From NCBI GenBank assembly GCA_964431735.1, contig CAYSLJ010000021.1, positions 1 to 55,332 of the forward strand: a stretch of DNA of 55,332 nucleotides, read 5' to 3'. The position numbers were made by a program, and so were the translations under genes. Source of the stretch: CALARM01 sp964431735. Its GTDB lineage: Bacteria; Vulcanimicrobiota; SpSt-956; JAKJGF01. Positions 16,408 through 25,507 of the stretch are shown one piece after another. Below the pieces are notes generated by a model that did not search any database, had not been told where the DNA came from, and saw only the letters and a list, made by a program, of their open reading frames with translations. Numbering within the stretch: position 1 is the stretch's first letter; each line of letters starts with the position of its first letter.

Positions 16408-16429
16408 AAAAACCTCCTGTTGTTTATTG

Positions 16430-16484
16430 AGATATATGCTCCCGTTACGCGTAACGGGAGGAAAAGGTTTATTAAATAGGTCAG
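16430..16484. repeat. short palindromic module with heptads
   Basis: ATATATGCTCCCGTTACGCG continues as TAACGGGAGG; CCCGTTACGCGTAACGGG is an 18-bp perfect palindrome. TTTATTAAATAGGTC follows, as in the modules at 573 and 12256. It lies between the BMP gene and the radical SAM operon. Confidence 0.7.
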
Positions 16485-16521
16485 GTAAGTAATTAAATTA
16501 TAGTTAACATACAGGGAAAAA

Positions 16522-17616
16522 TCAAGAAATATTGTGGCAGAAAAGTTCTGTAAATCTCCTGTTAAAAAGAGCAATATATTTATTACACTCTGTCTGGCAG
16601 AAAATATGTTCTTCCGGTCTGATGCCATGAACTAAAGGATTGAAATATTCCATGAAGCTTTTCAGCTTCATTTCACTGTAGTTAAAACTTCTGTTAAATA
16701 AACTTGTACCTGCAAGATAGCTTCTGCAGCAGGGATAGTATCTTATTTCTCCCGGGTTTTTATTGTCAGATGCAATAAAAATTTCTCCTGCCGATGCGGC
16801 ACATATGTCTTTCGAATTGCTGAGATTATATATGCCATGCGACGCTTTCAGATATTCATTCTCTGAATTGCCGAATATACCGGTAACATCTCTGAAGAAC
16901 ATGTTGTATTTTTTTATTCCTGTTTTTTTTCTCATATCTAAAATTTCAGGCATTATATTTATTTTATAATCTTCAATCATATCTAAAGTAAGAAATCTCT
17001 CAGGAACAGATTTTACCGGCAGTAAGAATATGTCTTTTATAAAGTCATATTCAGTGAGAAAAGAAAATATGGAAGGCAATTCCCGGTAATTGTCCTTCAT
17101 TACTGTTATATTTACGAAAAATTCCGTTTCTCCGGGAATTAATCTCTTTATTAATTCCAGAAAACGGCACTGCCTCCTGAAATGTCCGTCTCTTCCCGCT
17201 ATACTGTCGGATATTTCAGGATTTACAGAGTTCACTGACATGGTAAGTCTGATAAATTTATTCTCAAAAAGCTCTTTAATATATCTTTCATTGATACAAT
17301 TACGGGAACTGCCGTTTGTTGTAATTGCAGCTTTAAGTCCCGCATTTACAGATTTTCTTACAAGAAACGGCAGGTCATCATAAAGGGACGGTTCTCCTCC
17401 GTAAAAGGCTATTACTTCTGCTCCTGTTTCTCGTGCATCTTCTATTATGTCTGATATGACAGTATTATCCAGAGGAGGAGTATTCAGATTTTTTTCTTTA
17501 CAGTAAATACAGTTATTCTGACATTTACTTCCCCTGTGTATAATAATCCTCCCTGGCTTGCACCGAAAGTCTTTAAGAAGATCTTTTAATAAAATTTCTT
17601 CTTTATCTCTTAACAT
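16522..17616 (-). CDS. radical SAM/SPASM-like protein, second of a tandem pair
   Basis: A 364-residue radical SAM enzyme. The cluster motif CQNNCIYCK (near 33) binds the 4Fe-4S cluster and SAM, and FYGGEPS (near 72) is the GGE region. The C-terminus carries extra cysteines (ICAAS, YPCCRSY, IFCQTECNKYIALFNRR) as in SPASM-type auxiliary cluster proteins. The ATG overlaps the upstream gene's stop by 7 nt with no binding site of its own, so translation is coupled. The central PVK..P...T...IE.Y...I.P.I and the C-terminal C-N-x3-[AG]-x-F-N-R motifs are shared with the neighbour, so the two are paralogues. The substrate is unknown; peptide or protein modification is the family's usual role. Confidence 0.85.
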   Translation of the reverse strand: MLRDKEEILLKDLLKDFRCKPGRIIIHRGSKCQNNCIYCKEKNLNTPPLDNTVISDIIEDARETGAEVIAFYGGEPSLYDDLPFLVRKSVNAGLKAAITTNGSSRNCINERYIKELFENKFIRLTMSVNSVNPEISDSIAGRDGHFRRQCRFLELIKRLIPGETEFFVNITVMKDNYRELPSIFSFLTEYDFIKDIFLLPVKSVPERFLTLDMIEDYKINIMPEILDMRKKTGIKKYNMFFRDVTGIFGNSENEYLKASHGIYNLSNSKDICAASAGEIFIASDNKNPGEIRYYPCCRSYLAGTSLFNRSFNYSEMKLKSFMEYFNPLVHGIRPEEHIFCQTECNKYIALFNRRFTELFCHNIS

Positions 17617-18698
17617 AGAGCAATAAGGCCGGCATGGGCAATTCTGTTAAACTGTCCCATAAAAGTATTGCATCCTGTCAGACATTCGGGATAAAGAGGT
17701 ATATTATCCATAGAAGCTTTCTTTGTTCTAAAGATTTTTTTGAGAGATTCCGATGAAAGATCTCCTGACGGTTTTACTCCGTCATAATAGGCAAGTAAAC
17801 AGTCATATACTTTACCGTCTGCTCCGACAGTTAATTCCTGTAATGAGAGATAACAGGGATAACGCATGGAAAGAGGAAATTTTCCACTGCCATAACTCTG
17901 CCAGTCTTCTTCATTATCACCGAAAATTTTCGATACTGTCCGGTAAACTTCATTTTCTTCTACATCATCATAATATTTTTCTAAAACAGTTTTTATCTGA
18001 GGAAGTATATCTCTGTCATATCTTTCTATATCTTCCTGTGTCATAATAAGATGGGGTTGTTTCTTTACAGGCATGGGATATACTCCGTCAACATGAAAAT
18101 TGGATAAAATAAAATCTATATGTTCGGGAAGATACATAAAATTATTTCTGTCAATAACACAGTGTATATAAAAAGAAAATTTTTCTTTCCTGTGGAGTGA
18201 AGATAATTTTTCGGCAAAATCTATGGCTTTATCGTAGGAACCGGATGTGCCTGTAAGTTTATCATTTATTTCTTTACTGTATGTATCCAGTGAAAGATGA
18301 ATCTGTCCTATGCCTGAAGTGACTATTTCTTCTGCTTTTTCTGCACCTCCTGTTCCGTTTGTCGTCATTGTTGTATCTATGCCGCAGGAAGTCAGATAGG
18401 AAATAATATCACAGAGCCAGGGAACAAGAGTGCATTCTCCTCCTGTAAGATGAACTCTCTCTAGTCCGAGAGATCTTGCTTCGTCAATAACAGACAAAAC
18501 TTTTTCTTTTGATAATATTTTTGCATCCAGCCTTTTTATTACATTACAGTAGTTGCATTTCAGATTACATGATGTTGTACTTACTATGGTCAGTCTCCTG
18601 AGAGGAAGTTCTTTATTTTCCTTCAGACATTCTATCGTTTCATCCAGCCTTTCCTGAACTCCACGCCAGTAATTGGAAAAAGAATCAGACTTTTTCAT
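17610..18698 (-). CDS. radical SAM/SPASM protein, first of a tandem pair
   Basis: A 362-residue radical SAM enzyme with TTSCNLKCNYCN (near 43), LTGGECTLVPW and a SPASM-like C-terminal half: RYPCYLSLQELTVGADGKVYDC, GDLSSESLKKIF and PECLTGCNTFMGQFNRI. This matches MoaA/PqqE/anSME-like peptide-modifying enzymes. GGGAGGG precedes the ATG. It lies 15 bp downstream of a small membrane protein and overlaps its paralogue, forming a three-gene operon. No standard RiPP precursor, peptidase or exporter is adjacent, so the substrate is open. Confidence 0.87.
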   Translation of the reverse strand: MKKSDSFSNYWRGVQERLDETIECLKENKELPLRRLTIVSTTSCNLKCNYCNVIKRLDAKILSKEKVLSVIDEARSLGLERVHLTGGECTLVPWLCDIISYLTSCGIDTTMTTNGTGGAEKAEEIVTSGIGQIHLSLDTYSKEINDKLTGTSGSYDKAIDFAEKLSSLHRKEKFSFYIHCVIDRNNFMYLPEHIDFILSNFHVDGVYPMPVKKQPHLIMTQEDIERYDRDILPQIKTVLEKYYDDVEENEVYRTVSKIFGDNEEDWQSYGSGKFPLSMRYPCYLSLQELTVGADGKVYDCLLAYYDGVKPSGDLSSESLKKIFRTKKASMDNIPLYPECLTGCNTFMGQFNRIAHAGLIALC

Positions 18699-18713
18699 GA
18701 TTTAAACCCTCCC

Positions 18714-19238
18714 TTATAAAATAATTTTTCCTTTTCTTTTTTCTTTAAGTTTCAGGTAATTTTCTATTTCTTTTACGATAAAAGTGGCTTCTTCTTTTGT
18801 CAGGTCTCTGATAAAGGTTACTTTTTGATTGTTTTTAAAAAGAGCATTTACAATACAGCATCTTCGTCCTTTTTTGTGAAATTCCTGTAAGACTACCTGT
18901 ATTAAATGTAAAGTATCAATCTTCCGGCTTCCATATAAGGGGCATGGCAGAGGTATGTGCTTGACACTTATTTCCGAAGGGTTTATCTTTATAATTGTTC
19001 TGTTAATAAAACCTGTTATGAGGCAATAGATAATTATTATACCAATAACGAAAGCAGGTACAACAACATTTCCTTTAAGGGCCATCATAATAATCATAGA
19101 AAACCATATAATACAGAAGATAAGAGGAATAAAAAGACTCCAGGAGAACCATTTCTGAGTAATTTTTATCTCTCTTTCATTTTCTTCTAAAATCATAGTG
19201 GCCGGTATTTTTTTTGCAGTTTCAGTCAGTGCAGGCAT
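18714..19238 (-). CDS. small two-helix membrane protein of the radical SAM operon
   Basis: A 174-residue protein I do not recognise. Two transmembrane helices lie at about 33-55 and 61-82 (WSLFIPLIFCIIWFSMIIMM and VVVPAFVIGIIIIYCLITG). A soluble C-terminal domain of about 90 residues follows (INPSEISVKHIPLPCPLYGS ... KEEATFIVKEIENYLKL), resembling PH-like membrane-associated domains. GGGAG precedes the ATG. It is the first complete gene of the operon with the two radical SAM genes and may anchor or sense for them; this is inference from position. Confidence 0.7.
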   Translation of the reverse strand: MPALTETAKKIPATMILEENEREIKITQKWFSWSLFIPLIFCIIWFSMIIMMALKGNVVVPAFVIGIIIIYCLITGFINRTIIKINPSEISVKHIPLPCPLYGSRKIDTLHLIQVVLQEFHKKGRRCCIVNALFKNNQKVTFIRDLTKEEATFIVKEIENYLKLKEKRKGKIIL

Positions 19239-19309
19239 ATTATCTCCCTTCTATAATTTAATGGTATAGGAATTTTCATTTTTAATGGCGTAAATAGTAA
19301 ATAAATCTA

Positions 19310-19381
19310 AGATAACAGGTGACAGGTGACGGGGGACGGGTGAATTTCTCCCGTCACCTGTTACCCGTAACCTGTAATCGC
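19310..19381. repeat. heptad hairpin upstream of the radical SAM operon
   Basis: AACAGGTGACAGGTGACGGG on the left pairs with CCCGTCACCTGTTACC on the right. The array is bounded by a direct repeat GGTATAGGAATTTTCAT at about 19263 and 19433. A small CGCCC/GGGCG hairpin follows at about 19406-19420. Confidence 0.75.
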
Positions 19382-19494
19382 TATAAAATCGAGTTTAAAG
19401 CCAAATTCGCCCGAAGGGCGTTAAGTTCAGGGTATAGGAATTTTCATTAGTCCTGGCAATTTCATGAATTGCCGGTATTTTTCTGAAACTTTCT

Positions 19495-19644
19495 TTACTT
19501 ATTCTCTTTATACTTCAATTCCACTCCTGAAAAGAGGAGAATAAGCCTTATTATCTCTGTATTACCGAGCATCTTTTTAAGTGCATCATCATCTCTGTAT
19601 TTAATTTTTTCAAAGTCAAAAAAACCATAGGGTATTTTTTTCAT
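19495..19644 (-). CDS. 49-residue small protein, possibly a gene remnant
   Basis: ATG at 19644 with GAGGT upstream (nine-base spacing), stop TAA at 19495-19497. The product begins MKKIPYGFFDFEKIKYRDDD and ends in IIRLILLFSGVELKYKENK. The first 15 residues resemble the N-terminus of AAA-ATPase-like/DUF1703 proteins and the end resembles the tail of related proteins. It could therefore be an internally deleted remnant. It could also be a real small protein read toward the radical SAM operon. Confidence 0.4.
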   Translation of the reverse strand: MKKIPYGFFDFEKIKYRDDDALKKMLGNTEIIRLILLFSGVELKYKENK

Positions 19645-19835
19645 AATATAAACCTCATTACAATGGAATGATTTCTGTATATATTATATCATAAAAGGGG
19701 ACTCGGATGGGGCGGATTTGTCGGAATTATGGGATTGATAAGATAAAGAATTGGAAAGCAATCCGACTTATCTGTTAATCCGATGTATCTGAGTTGAGAC
19801 AGAAGAGAGCAAATGTGGTGAATTTAAGGAAAGGT

Positions 19836-19931
19836 TTAATGTTCTACTAATCCTATTTTCTCTCCATAAGACCTTATTATTGGCAAATGATCTACTCGGA
19901 AACTTTCTATATTGTCTGGAATATTTATCAT
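19836..19931 (-). pseudogene. 5' fragment of an IS1634-type (DUF4277) transposase
   Basis: ATG at 19931 gives 31 residues including FRVDHLPIIRSYGEKIGLVEH, the typical N-terminal start of IS1634-family transposases, then TAA. The remaining 500 or so residues are absent, and no insertion-sequence ends are evident. It is an insertion-sequence relic beside the ankyrin genes. Confidence 0.55.
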
Positions 19932-20156
19932 AACTTTGATTTCTTCTTCCCAATTTTTCAGGTTTTATTCACGAAGAAGGAGTTTTATTCTATTTTATTG
20001 AATTATTTTTTTGTAAACTGATAAAAATTACTTTGTAATCCAAAAAAACCAAAAAATCCTGGTCAGAAAGGAGGAAAGTAAGTCAAATATTGCACTATCA
20101 AATTTAATAATAGTTTTGATACTATTTGATATAGTTTGGCTTACCATGTTTAATTT

Positions 20157-20912
20157 ATGAGCTTAAAAAGTAGTGCAAGTTTACTGTTAATTTCGATGAT
20201 TTTTTTTGCATCGTTATTGCCGGTTATGGCTTCTGATATTTTTGAGGCTATTAAGAATGGAGATATTGAAAAAGTAAAGACAATTATTGAGAAAGATCCG
20301 GAGACTGTAAATGAACGGGGGATGAGGAACCTTGCTGGTAAAACTCCTCTGGATGTGGCAGTTTCCTCTGGCTGCAAAGAGATAGTAGAACTATTAATCT
20401 CAAAAGGGGCAGATGTTAATGTTAAAGATAATTATGGATTGACCCCTTTATATAAAGCAGCTTCCAGTGGCCACAGAGAGATAGTGGCACTATTACTTTT
20501 AAAAGGGGCAGATGTTAATGTTAAAGATAATGGTGGTACTACCCCTTTGTTCAATTCAGCCTGCAGGGGACACAAAGAGATAGTAGATCTATTACTTTCA
20601 AAAGGTGCAGATGTTAATATTAAAGATAGTTATGGATTGACCCCTTTATATAAAGCAGCTTCCAGTGGCCACAGAGAAATAGTAGCACTTTTACTTTCAC
20701 AAGGCGCACATGTGAATATTAAAGATAGTTATGGCAATACTCCTTTGCTGAATGCAGCTTATAATGGACATAAAGAGATAACAGACTTATTAATAGCTAA
20801 TGGCGCAGATGTGAATGTTAAAGATGATAACGGAGATACTCTTTTACACGACGCCTCTCATGGTGGTCTTAAAGACCTTGTAGAAATAATAATATCAAAG
20901 GGGCAGATGTGA
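20157..20912 (+). CDS. exported ankyrin-repeat protein, 5' part of a frameshifted gene
   Basis: 251 codons with an N-terminal signal peptide (SLKSSASLLLISMIFFASLL, cleavage after MAS). The cap DIFEAIKNGDIEKVKTIIEKDP is followed by about seven 33-residue ankyrin repeats (xTPLxxAxxxGHKEIVxLLxxKGADVN). It stops at 20910-20912 only because the run TCAAAAGGGGCAGATG, present in sister repeats, reads TCAAAGGGGCAGATG at about 20894-20909, one A short. With that A restored it continues into the next frame as one 1086-residue protein. A periplasmic or secreted protein-binding role is inferred from the leader and repeats. Confidence 0.8.
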   Translation: MSLKSSASLLLISMIFFASLLPVMASDIFEAIKNGDIEKVKTIIEKDPETVNERGMRNLAGKTPLDVAVSSGCKEIVELLISKGADVNVKDNYGLTPLYKAASSGHREIVALLLLKGADVNVKDNGGTTPLFNSACRGHKEIVDLLLSKGADVNIKDSYGLTPLYKAASSGHREIVALLLSQGAHVNIKDSYGNTPLLNAAYNGHKEITDLLIANGADVNVKDDNGDTLLHDASHGGLKDLVEIIISKGQM

Positions 20913-23416
20913 ATGTTAAAAATAATTTGAATAATACCCCTTTGCTGGAGGCAGCTTATAATGGCCATAAAGAGATAGCAGACTTATTAATAGCTAATGG
21001 CGCAGATGTGAATATTAAAGGTGAGACAGGAAATACTCTTTTACACGCCGCCTCTCATGGTGGTCTTAAAAACCTGGTAGAAATGATGATATCCCGGGGG
21101 GCAGATGTGAATAAATTGAATCAAGGACATAGAAATACCCCTTTGATCCTGGCAGCTCGCGGTGGCCACAAAGAGATAGCAGAGTTATTAATCTCAAAAG
21201 GGGCAGATGTTAATCTTAAAGCTAATGATGGAACAACTCCTTTATACTGGGCAATTTTCGGTGGCCACAAAGAGATAGCAGAGTTATTAATCTCAAAAGG
21301 CGCAGATGTTAATCTTAATAGTTATGGAACAACTCCACTGATGTGGGCAGCTTCCGGTGAACACAGAGAGATAGTAGAACTATTACTTTCAAAAGGGGCA
21401 GATGTGAATCTTAAAAATAATTATGGTGAAACTCTTTTACATTCCGCTGTATCACATGGACTTAAAGACCTGGTAGAAATAATACTCTCAAAAGATATAG
21501 ATGTTAATGTTAAAGATAATGATGGTACTACACCTTTGTATAAAGCAGTCTCCAGTGGCCACAGAGAGATAGTAGAGATATTACTTTCAAAAGGGGCATA
21601 TGTTAATGTTAAAGATAATGATGGTAAAACTCCTCTGTTTTCAGCAATTTATGGCTGCAAAGAAGTAGTAGCACTTTTACTTTCAAAAGGGGCAGATGTT
21701 AATGTTAAAGATAATGATGGTAAAACTCCACTGAGTTGGGCAGTTTCCGGTGGATACAGAGAGATAGTAGAGTTATTACTTTCAAAAGGGGCAGACGTAA
21801 ATGTTAAAGATAATTATGGTGAAACTCTTTTACATTCCGCTGCATCAGGTGGACTTAAAGACCTGGTAGAAATGATACTCTCAAAAGGTATAGATGTTAA
21901 TGTTAAAAATAATGATGGTACTACACCTTTGTTCAATTCAGCCTACAGGGGGCACAAAGAGATAGTAGAGCTATTACTTTCAAAAGGGGCAGACGTAAAT
22001 GTTAAAGATAATTATGGTGAAACTCTTTTACATGCCGCTGCATCAGGTGGACTTAAAGACCTGGTAGAAATAATGCTCTCAAAAGATATAGATGTTAATG
22101 TTAAAAATAATGGTGGTACTACCCCTTTGTATAAAGCAGTCTCCAGTGGCCACAGAGATATAGTAGAGATATTACTTTCAAAAGGGGCAGATGTGAAAGT
22201 TAAAAATAATGATGGCCATACCCCTTTAAAAGAGGCAACTTTTAATGGTTACAGAGATATAATAGAACTATTAATCTCAAAAGGAGCAGATTTGAATATT
22301 AAAGATTATAATGGCGATACTCCTTTGCATTGTGCAGTTTCCAGGGGCTTCAGAGATATAGCAGAGCTATTGATCTCAAAAGGAGCAGATTTGCATCTTC
22401 CAAATAATTATGCTAAAACCCCCTTAATTATAGCCACGGAAAAGGGCTATATAGAAATAGTAGACCTTCTTATTAAGAACGGAGCGGGTGATATTTTCGA
22501 TGCTATAGATTCGGGAGATCTCGGAATGGTTAAAGAATTATTTACTGTAGATCCGAATATTATTAACACTCAAAATGACGATGGAGAACCCCCTCTTTTC
22601 TATGGAGCCAGGCATGGGAAAAAAGAGATAGTGGAATTTCTTATTGATAAAGGAGCAGATATTAATGTCAAAAATAATAATCTCACAGTTTTACAACTTG
22701 CTGCTTCCAGAGGGTCAAAAGAATTAGTAGAATTTCTAATAAATAAAGGAGCAAATATTAATGATAAAGATGTTGAGGGCTCAACAATTTTACACCTTGC
22801 AGCATCAGGTGGTTCAAAAGAATTAGTAGAATTTCTCATAAGTAAAGGAATGGATATTAATGCCAGAGACAGTAAGGGAAATACACCACTGCAACAGGCA
22901 CTCTTTTATTATGTCATGACCTATGACATTAATTATTTAGAATCAGTAAAATTTCTGATAAATAAAGGAGCAAATATTAATAATAAAAATATAAATGGCA
23001 TAACAGCTCTACACCAGGTAGCAGGTACTACAGGGACAGGTTCTGTTTCCCGGGAATTACTGAAAATTCTTATAAATAAAGGGGCAGATATTAATGCCAT
23101 AGATATAGATGGAAAAACATCATTACATTATGCCTCCGGCAGTGGAACACCTGAAATGACTACTGTTGTAGATAAATATACTGTTGAATTTCTTGTAAAT
23201 AAAGGGGCAGACATTAATGTTAAAGATAAGTATGGAAGAACAGCTCTTCACTACAGTGCAGAAATTGGCACTTCGAGTCAACTCGTAAAATTCCTTCTAT
23301 CTAAAGGACTTGATATTAACGCTAAAGATAAGGAAGGTAAGACCCCATTAACAATTGCAAAAGAGTATCAGAATAATGATATTGTAGAGCTTCTTATAAA
23401 GTATGGTGGGAAATGA
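20909..23416 (+). CDS. ankyrin-repeat protein, 3' part of the frameshifted gene
   Basis: 835 codons in the frame continuing from the upstream part. The GTG 'start' has no binding site and no signal peptide, so independent expression is doubtful. It holds more than 20 ankyrin repeats, many near-identical at DNA level. At about 22490 the motif GDIFDAIDSGDLGMVKELF restarts the cap seen at the N-terminus. The repeats after it follow the GADIN style of the separate protein at 27.8-28.8 kb. The gene thus looks like a fusion of two ankyrin modules. It ends in YGGK and TGA. Confidence 0.8.
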   Translation: MNVKNNLNNTPLLEAAYNGHKEIADLLIANGADVNIKGETGNTLLHAASHGGLKNLVEMMISRGADVNKLNQGHRNTPLILAARGGHKEIAELLISKGADVNLKANDGTTPLYWAIFGGHKEIAELLISKGADVNLNSYGTTPLMWAASGEHREIVELLLSKGADVNLKNNYGETLLHSAVSHGLKDLVEIILSKDIDVNVKDNDGTTPLYKAVSSGHREIVEILLSKGAYVNVKDNDGKTPLFSAIYGCKEVVALLLSKGADVNVKDNDGKTPLSWAVSGGYREIVELLLSKGADVNVKDNYGETLLHSAASGGLKDLVEMILSKGIDVNVKNNDGTTPLFNSAYRGHKEIVELLLSKGADVNVKDNYGETLLHAAASGGLKDLVEIMLSKDIDVNVKNNGGTTPLYKAVSSGHRDIVEILLSKGADVKVKNNDGHTPLKEATFNGYRDIIELLISKGADLNIKDYNGDTPLHCAVSRGFRDIAELLISKGADLHLPNNYAKTPLIIATEKGYIEIVDLLIKNGAGDIFDAIDSGDLGMVKELFTVDPNIINTQNDDGEPPLFYGARHGKKEIVEFLIDKGADINVKNNNLTVLQLAASRGSKELVEFLINKGANINDKDVEGSTILHLAASGGSKELVEFLISKGMDINARDSKGNTPLQQALFYYVMTYDINYLESVKFLINKGANINNKNINGITALHQVAGTTGTGSVSRELLKILINKGADINAIDIDGKTSLHYASGSGTPEMTTVVDKYTVEFLVNKGADINVKDKYGRTALHYSAEIGTSSQLVKFLLSKGLDINAKDKEGKTPLTIAKEYQNNDIVELLIKYGGK

Positions 23417-23441
23417 TTATTATGGTAGAAGCCTTTTTATT

Positions 23442-23563
23442 AGATGCTGTTCCGCTAATACGTTGATTATGAATTAACCTTGAAATATATGGCTTTTTTA
23501 AATTGATAAAATCTTGCAAATCAGGCATTTTTTCTAAATCAAAGTAATAACAGAACAGCATCT
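23442..23563. repeat. palindromic dispersed element
   Basis: AGATGCTGTTC (23442-23452) and GAACAGCATCT (23553-23563) are exact inverted ends, and the match extends imperfectly to about 28 bases. The left arm recurs at 55281-55308 with three mismatches. It lies between the ankyrin and lipoprotein genes; a 62-codon frame on the minus strand across it looks fortuitous. Confidence 0.6.
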
Positions 23564-23657
23564 GCCAGTTATGATATAACATAATTATTTTTAAAAATAA
23601 AGGTTTTTTTTATATATATAAAGAATAATAAAAAAAAATTTAAAAGGAGTGTTTATA

Positions 23658-24065
23658 TTGAAAAAGTCTGTATTAATATCTCTTATATTACTCTGTTTAT
23701 TTTTGTCTACCTTTTACGGATGTGGTGCTTTAATAGCTCTTGTTTCATCAATATTCGGTTCCCAGGGAGGATTTATCTTTATCCCGTTTCTTGGAGATGA
23801 AAAGATGACTTCTTCCCAGACAGGGAAATTACCCGGTATGATAATGCTTTATTCCAACAATCCGCCTCAGAGTCCTGTAGAATATAAACCCCTTTCAGGT
23901 GCTACAGTAACAATCGGAGGAGTCAGCACCGTTACAAAATCAGATGGGAGTTTTTATATTACAGGTATAGCCACAGGGCTTCAGAAATTTACAGCAGAAC
24001 ATCCTTCCTATACTTCCATTACACAGGATGTGCCTGTATCTGATCCGAATGGAATTCCCACATAG
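23658..24065 (+). CDS. lipoprotein, N-terminal part of an interrupted gene
   Basis: The start is a TTG at 23658 with AAGGAG ten bases upstream; an in-frame GTG at 23649 lies within that binding site and is not credible. The signal peptide KKSVLISLILLCLFLSTF ends in the lipobox FYGC. A carboxypeptidase-regulatory-like (CNA-B-type) domain follows: PLSGATVTIGGVSTVTKSDG and FYITGIATG. Translation stops at TAG (24063-24065). The same frame stays open for another 307 codons with clear domain content, so this is one gene with a nonsense codon. Confidence 0.75.
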   Translation: MKKSVLISLILLCLFLSTFYGCGALIALVSSIFGSQGGFIFIPFLGDEKMTSSQTGKLPGMIMLYSNNPPQSPVEYKPLSGATVTIGGVSTVTKSDGSFYITGIATGLQKFTAEHPSYTSITQDVPVSDPNGIPT

Positions 24066-24989
24066 TTTAAAGATTTAAAAATTACACCTTCAAAATTACT
24101 ATCTTCCATAGGAATAGGAGGAACATTTCAATTCAGTGCCTATGGAACAGGAAACAATGAAAATCTTGTCACACCGGCTGTTACATGGTCTGTTCAGGGT
24201 GATATAGGTATAATAGATCAAAATGGCATCTTTACAGCCAAAAAAGCCGGAACAGGCTCTGTAAAAGCAGTAAGTGGAGGCTATTCTGCAGAAGTATCTG
24301 TTACAGTATCAGAAAGTACAGGTACAGTATTCGGTAAAGTAACCTATAACAACCTGCCCCTGGCAGGTGTAGAAGTGAGAGTGGAAAACACTTCATCATA
24401 TGCCATTACAGACAGTAACGGTTATTATTCTATTCCTTCCATACCTGCTGCAAATGTAAAGATAACAGCAAAATCAGACAATCGTGAAGGTTCAACAGAT
24501 GCTACAGTTCCTGCAGGAGGACAGGTGGAAGCAAATATAGTACTCCTTGGAGTCAGTCCTACTAAAATACCAACAAATATTCCTCCTACAGTAACACCGG
24601 GAGGACCAACTCTGACTCCCACCTCTTCACATACTGCCACACCTACAGTAACACCGGGAGGACCAACTCTGACTCCTACTCCTTCACATACTGCCACACC
24701 GGGAGGGCCAACTGCCACACCTACAATAACTCCAACTGCTACTCCCACACCTCCGGCACCTTTTATAAACAATGTAATTGATGGCGGCACTTTCGTAAGT
24801 ATTCAGGGAGCAAATTTCGGTTTTCCCGGAACGCCGGGTACAGTAACATTTAACGGTACAAACCAGCCGGTGATTTCATGGGGAATGAATGTAATACAGA
24901 CACAACATCCCGGTCCGGGTATCTATGATGTAATTGTAATAACCCAGGGAGGACAGAGTAGTAATACCTATCAGGCTACATTTTTCTAA
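24066..24989 (+). pseudogene. C-terminal part of the interrupted lipoprotein (BIG2, regulatory, TP-rich linker, IPT)
   Basis: In frame with the lipoprotein across the TAG. It starts FKDLKITPSKLLSSIGIGG, a BIG2-like domain (VTWSVQGDIGIIDQNGIFTA). A second carboxypeptidase-regulatory-like repeat follows (VFGKVTYNNLPLAGVEV). Then comes a Thr/Pro-rich linker of about 60 residues with TVTPGGPTLTPT repeats and a final IPT/TIG-like domain (FINNVIDGGTFVSIQGANFG). A GTG at 24375 could start a shorter frame but lacks a binding site and cuts a domain. As a whole the ancestral product was about 446 residues and surface-exposed. Confidence 0.7.
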
Positions 24990-25013
24990 CAGAGGTAAAA
25001 CAATAAAAAAATA

Positions 25014-25083
25014 AGGAGTCAGAATACAGGAGTCATAATAATAAAAGAATAAAATACTTATGACTTCTGAATCCTGACTCCTA
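25014..25083. terminator. inverted-repeat hairpin downstream of the lipoprotein gene
   Basis: AGGAGTCAGAAT ... AGGAGTCATAA on the left pairs with TTATGACT ... CTGAATCCTGACTCCT on the right. No long T-run follows, so it is more likely a processing or rho-linked structure, or simply another dispersed repeat. Confidence 0.4.
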
Positions 25084-25098
25084 TATTCTAAGTGCCAA

Positions 25099-25260
25099 AA
25101 CAAATAAGTTTGTATCCATTTCATCTTCCTGTCCAGAGCCTGACTCTTCCGGAAAATCTATAATCCTATTGCACCAAAAATTGTTCTTACAGATATTTAT
25201 ATTTTTGCGTCTATTTAATTTACAGCTTACTTTTAATACGGTATATCTTTTCCTATATCG
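25099..25260. repeat. degraded copy of the foldback element
   Basis: GTATCCATTTCATC, GACTCTTCCGGAAAA, TTTTTGCGTCTAT and TTTTAATACGGTATATCTTT follow the order of the complete copies at 11841 and 12465, with many substitutions. The stretch 24990-25507 holds no gene. Confidence 0.6.
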
Positions 25261-25507
25261 ATTTTTTTTATATTTCTCTCTTGAAAAACAAAAGTACTCT
25301 TTTCAAATTCAACCTGTAGTTCAGATGCAAACTTTCACTCTGAATCTAATTTTTAAAGTTTCTTTTTTTATTTACAATGCTTAATTCATGGAATATAATA
25401 AAAGAAAGAGCTTTGTCTTGAACAGTCAAGAAATAGGGTAATTAATAAAAAAACAGGAAGGAAAAAATTGTTTCAATAAGTCAATATATGAAAGGCAGGT
25501 GAATATT

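Noticed and set aside
20890..20912. Programmed frameshift in the ankyrin gene
   Set aside because: The site is a plain one-base loss relative to sister repeats and no stimulatory structure is evident. It stays only as a phase-variation possibility.
23394..23582. 62-codon minus-strand gene
   Set aside because: It spans a palindromic repeat and overlaps the end of the ankyrin gene. No binding site or homology is apparent.
24063..24065. TAG recoded as an amino acid (alternative code)
   Set aside because: TAG ends other genes here, for example the SprA-like gene (4789), the DUF3352-like gene (43190) and rodA, so a nonsense mutation is simpler.
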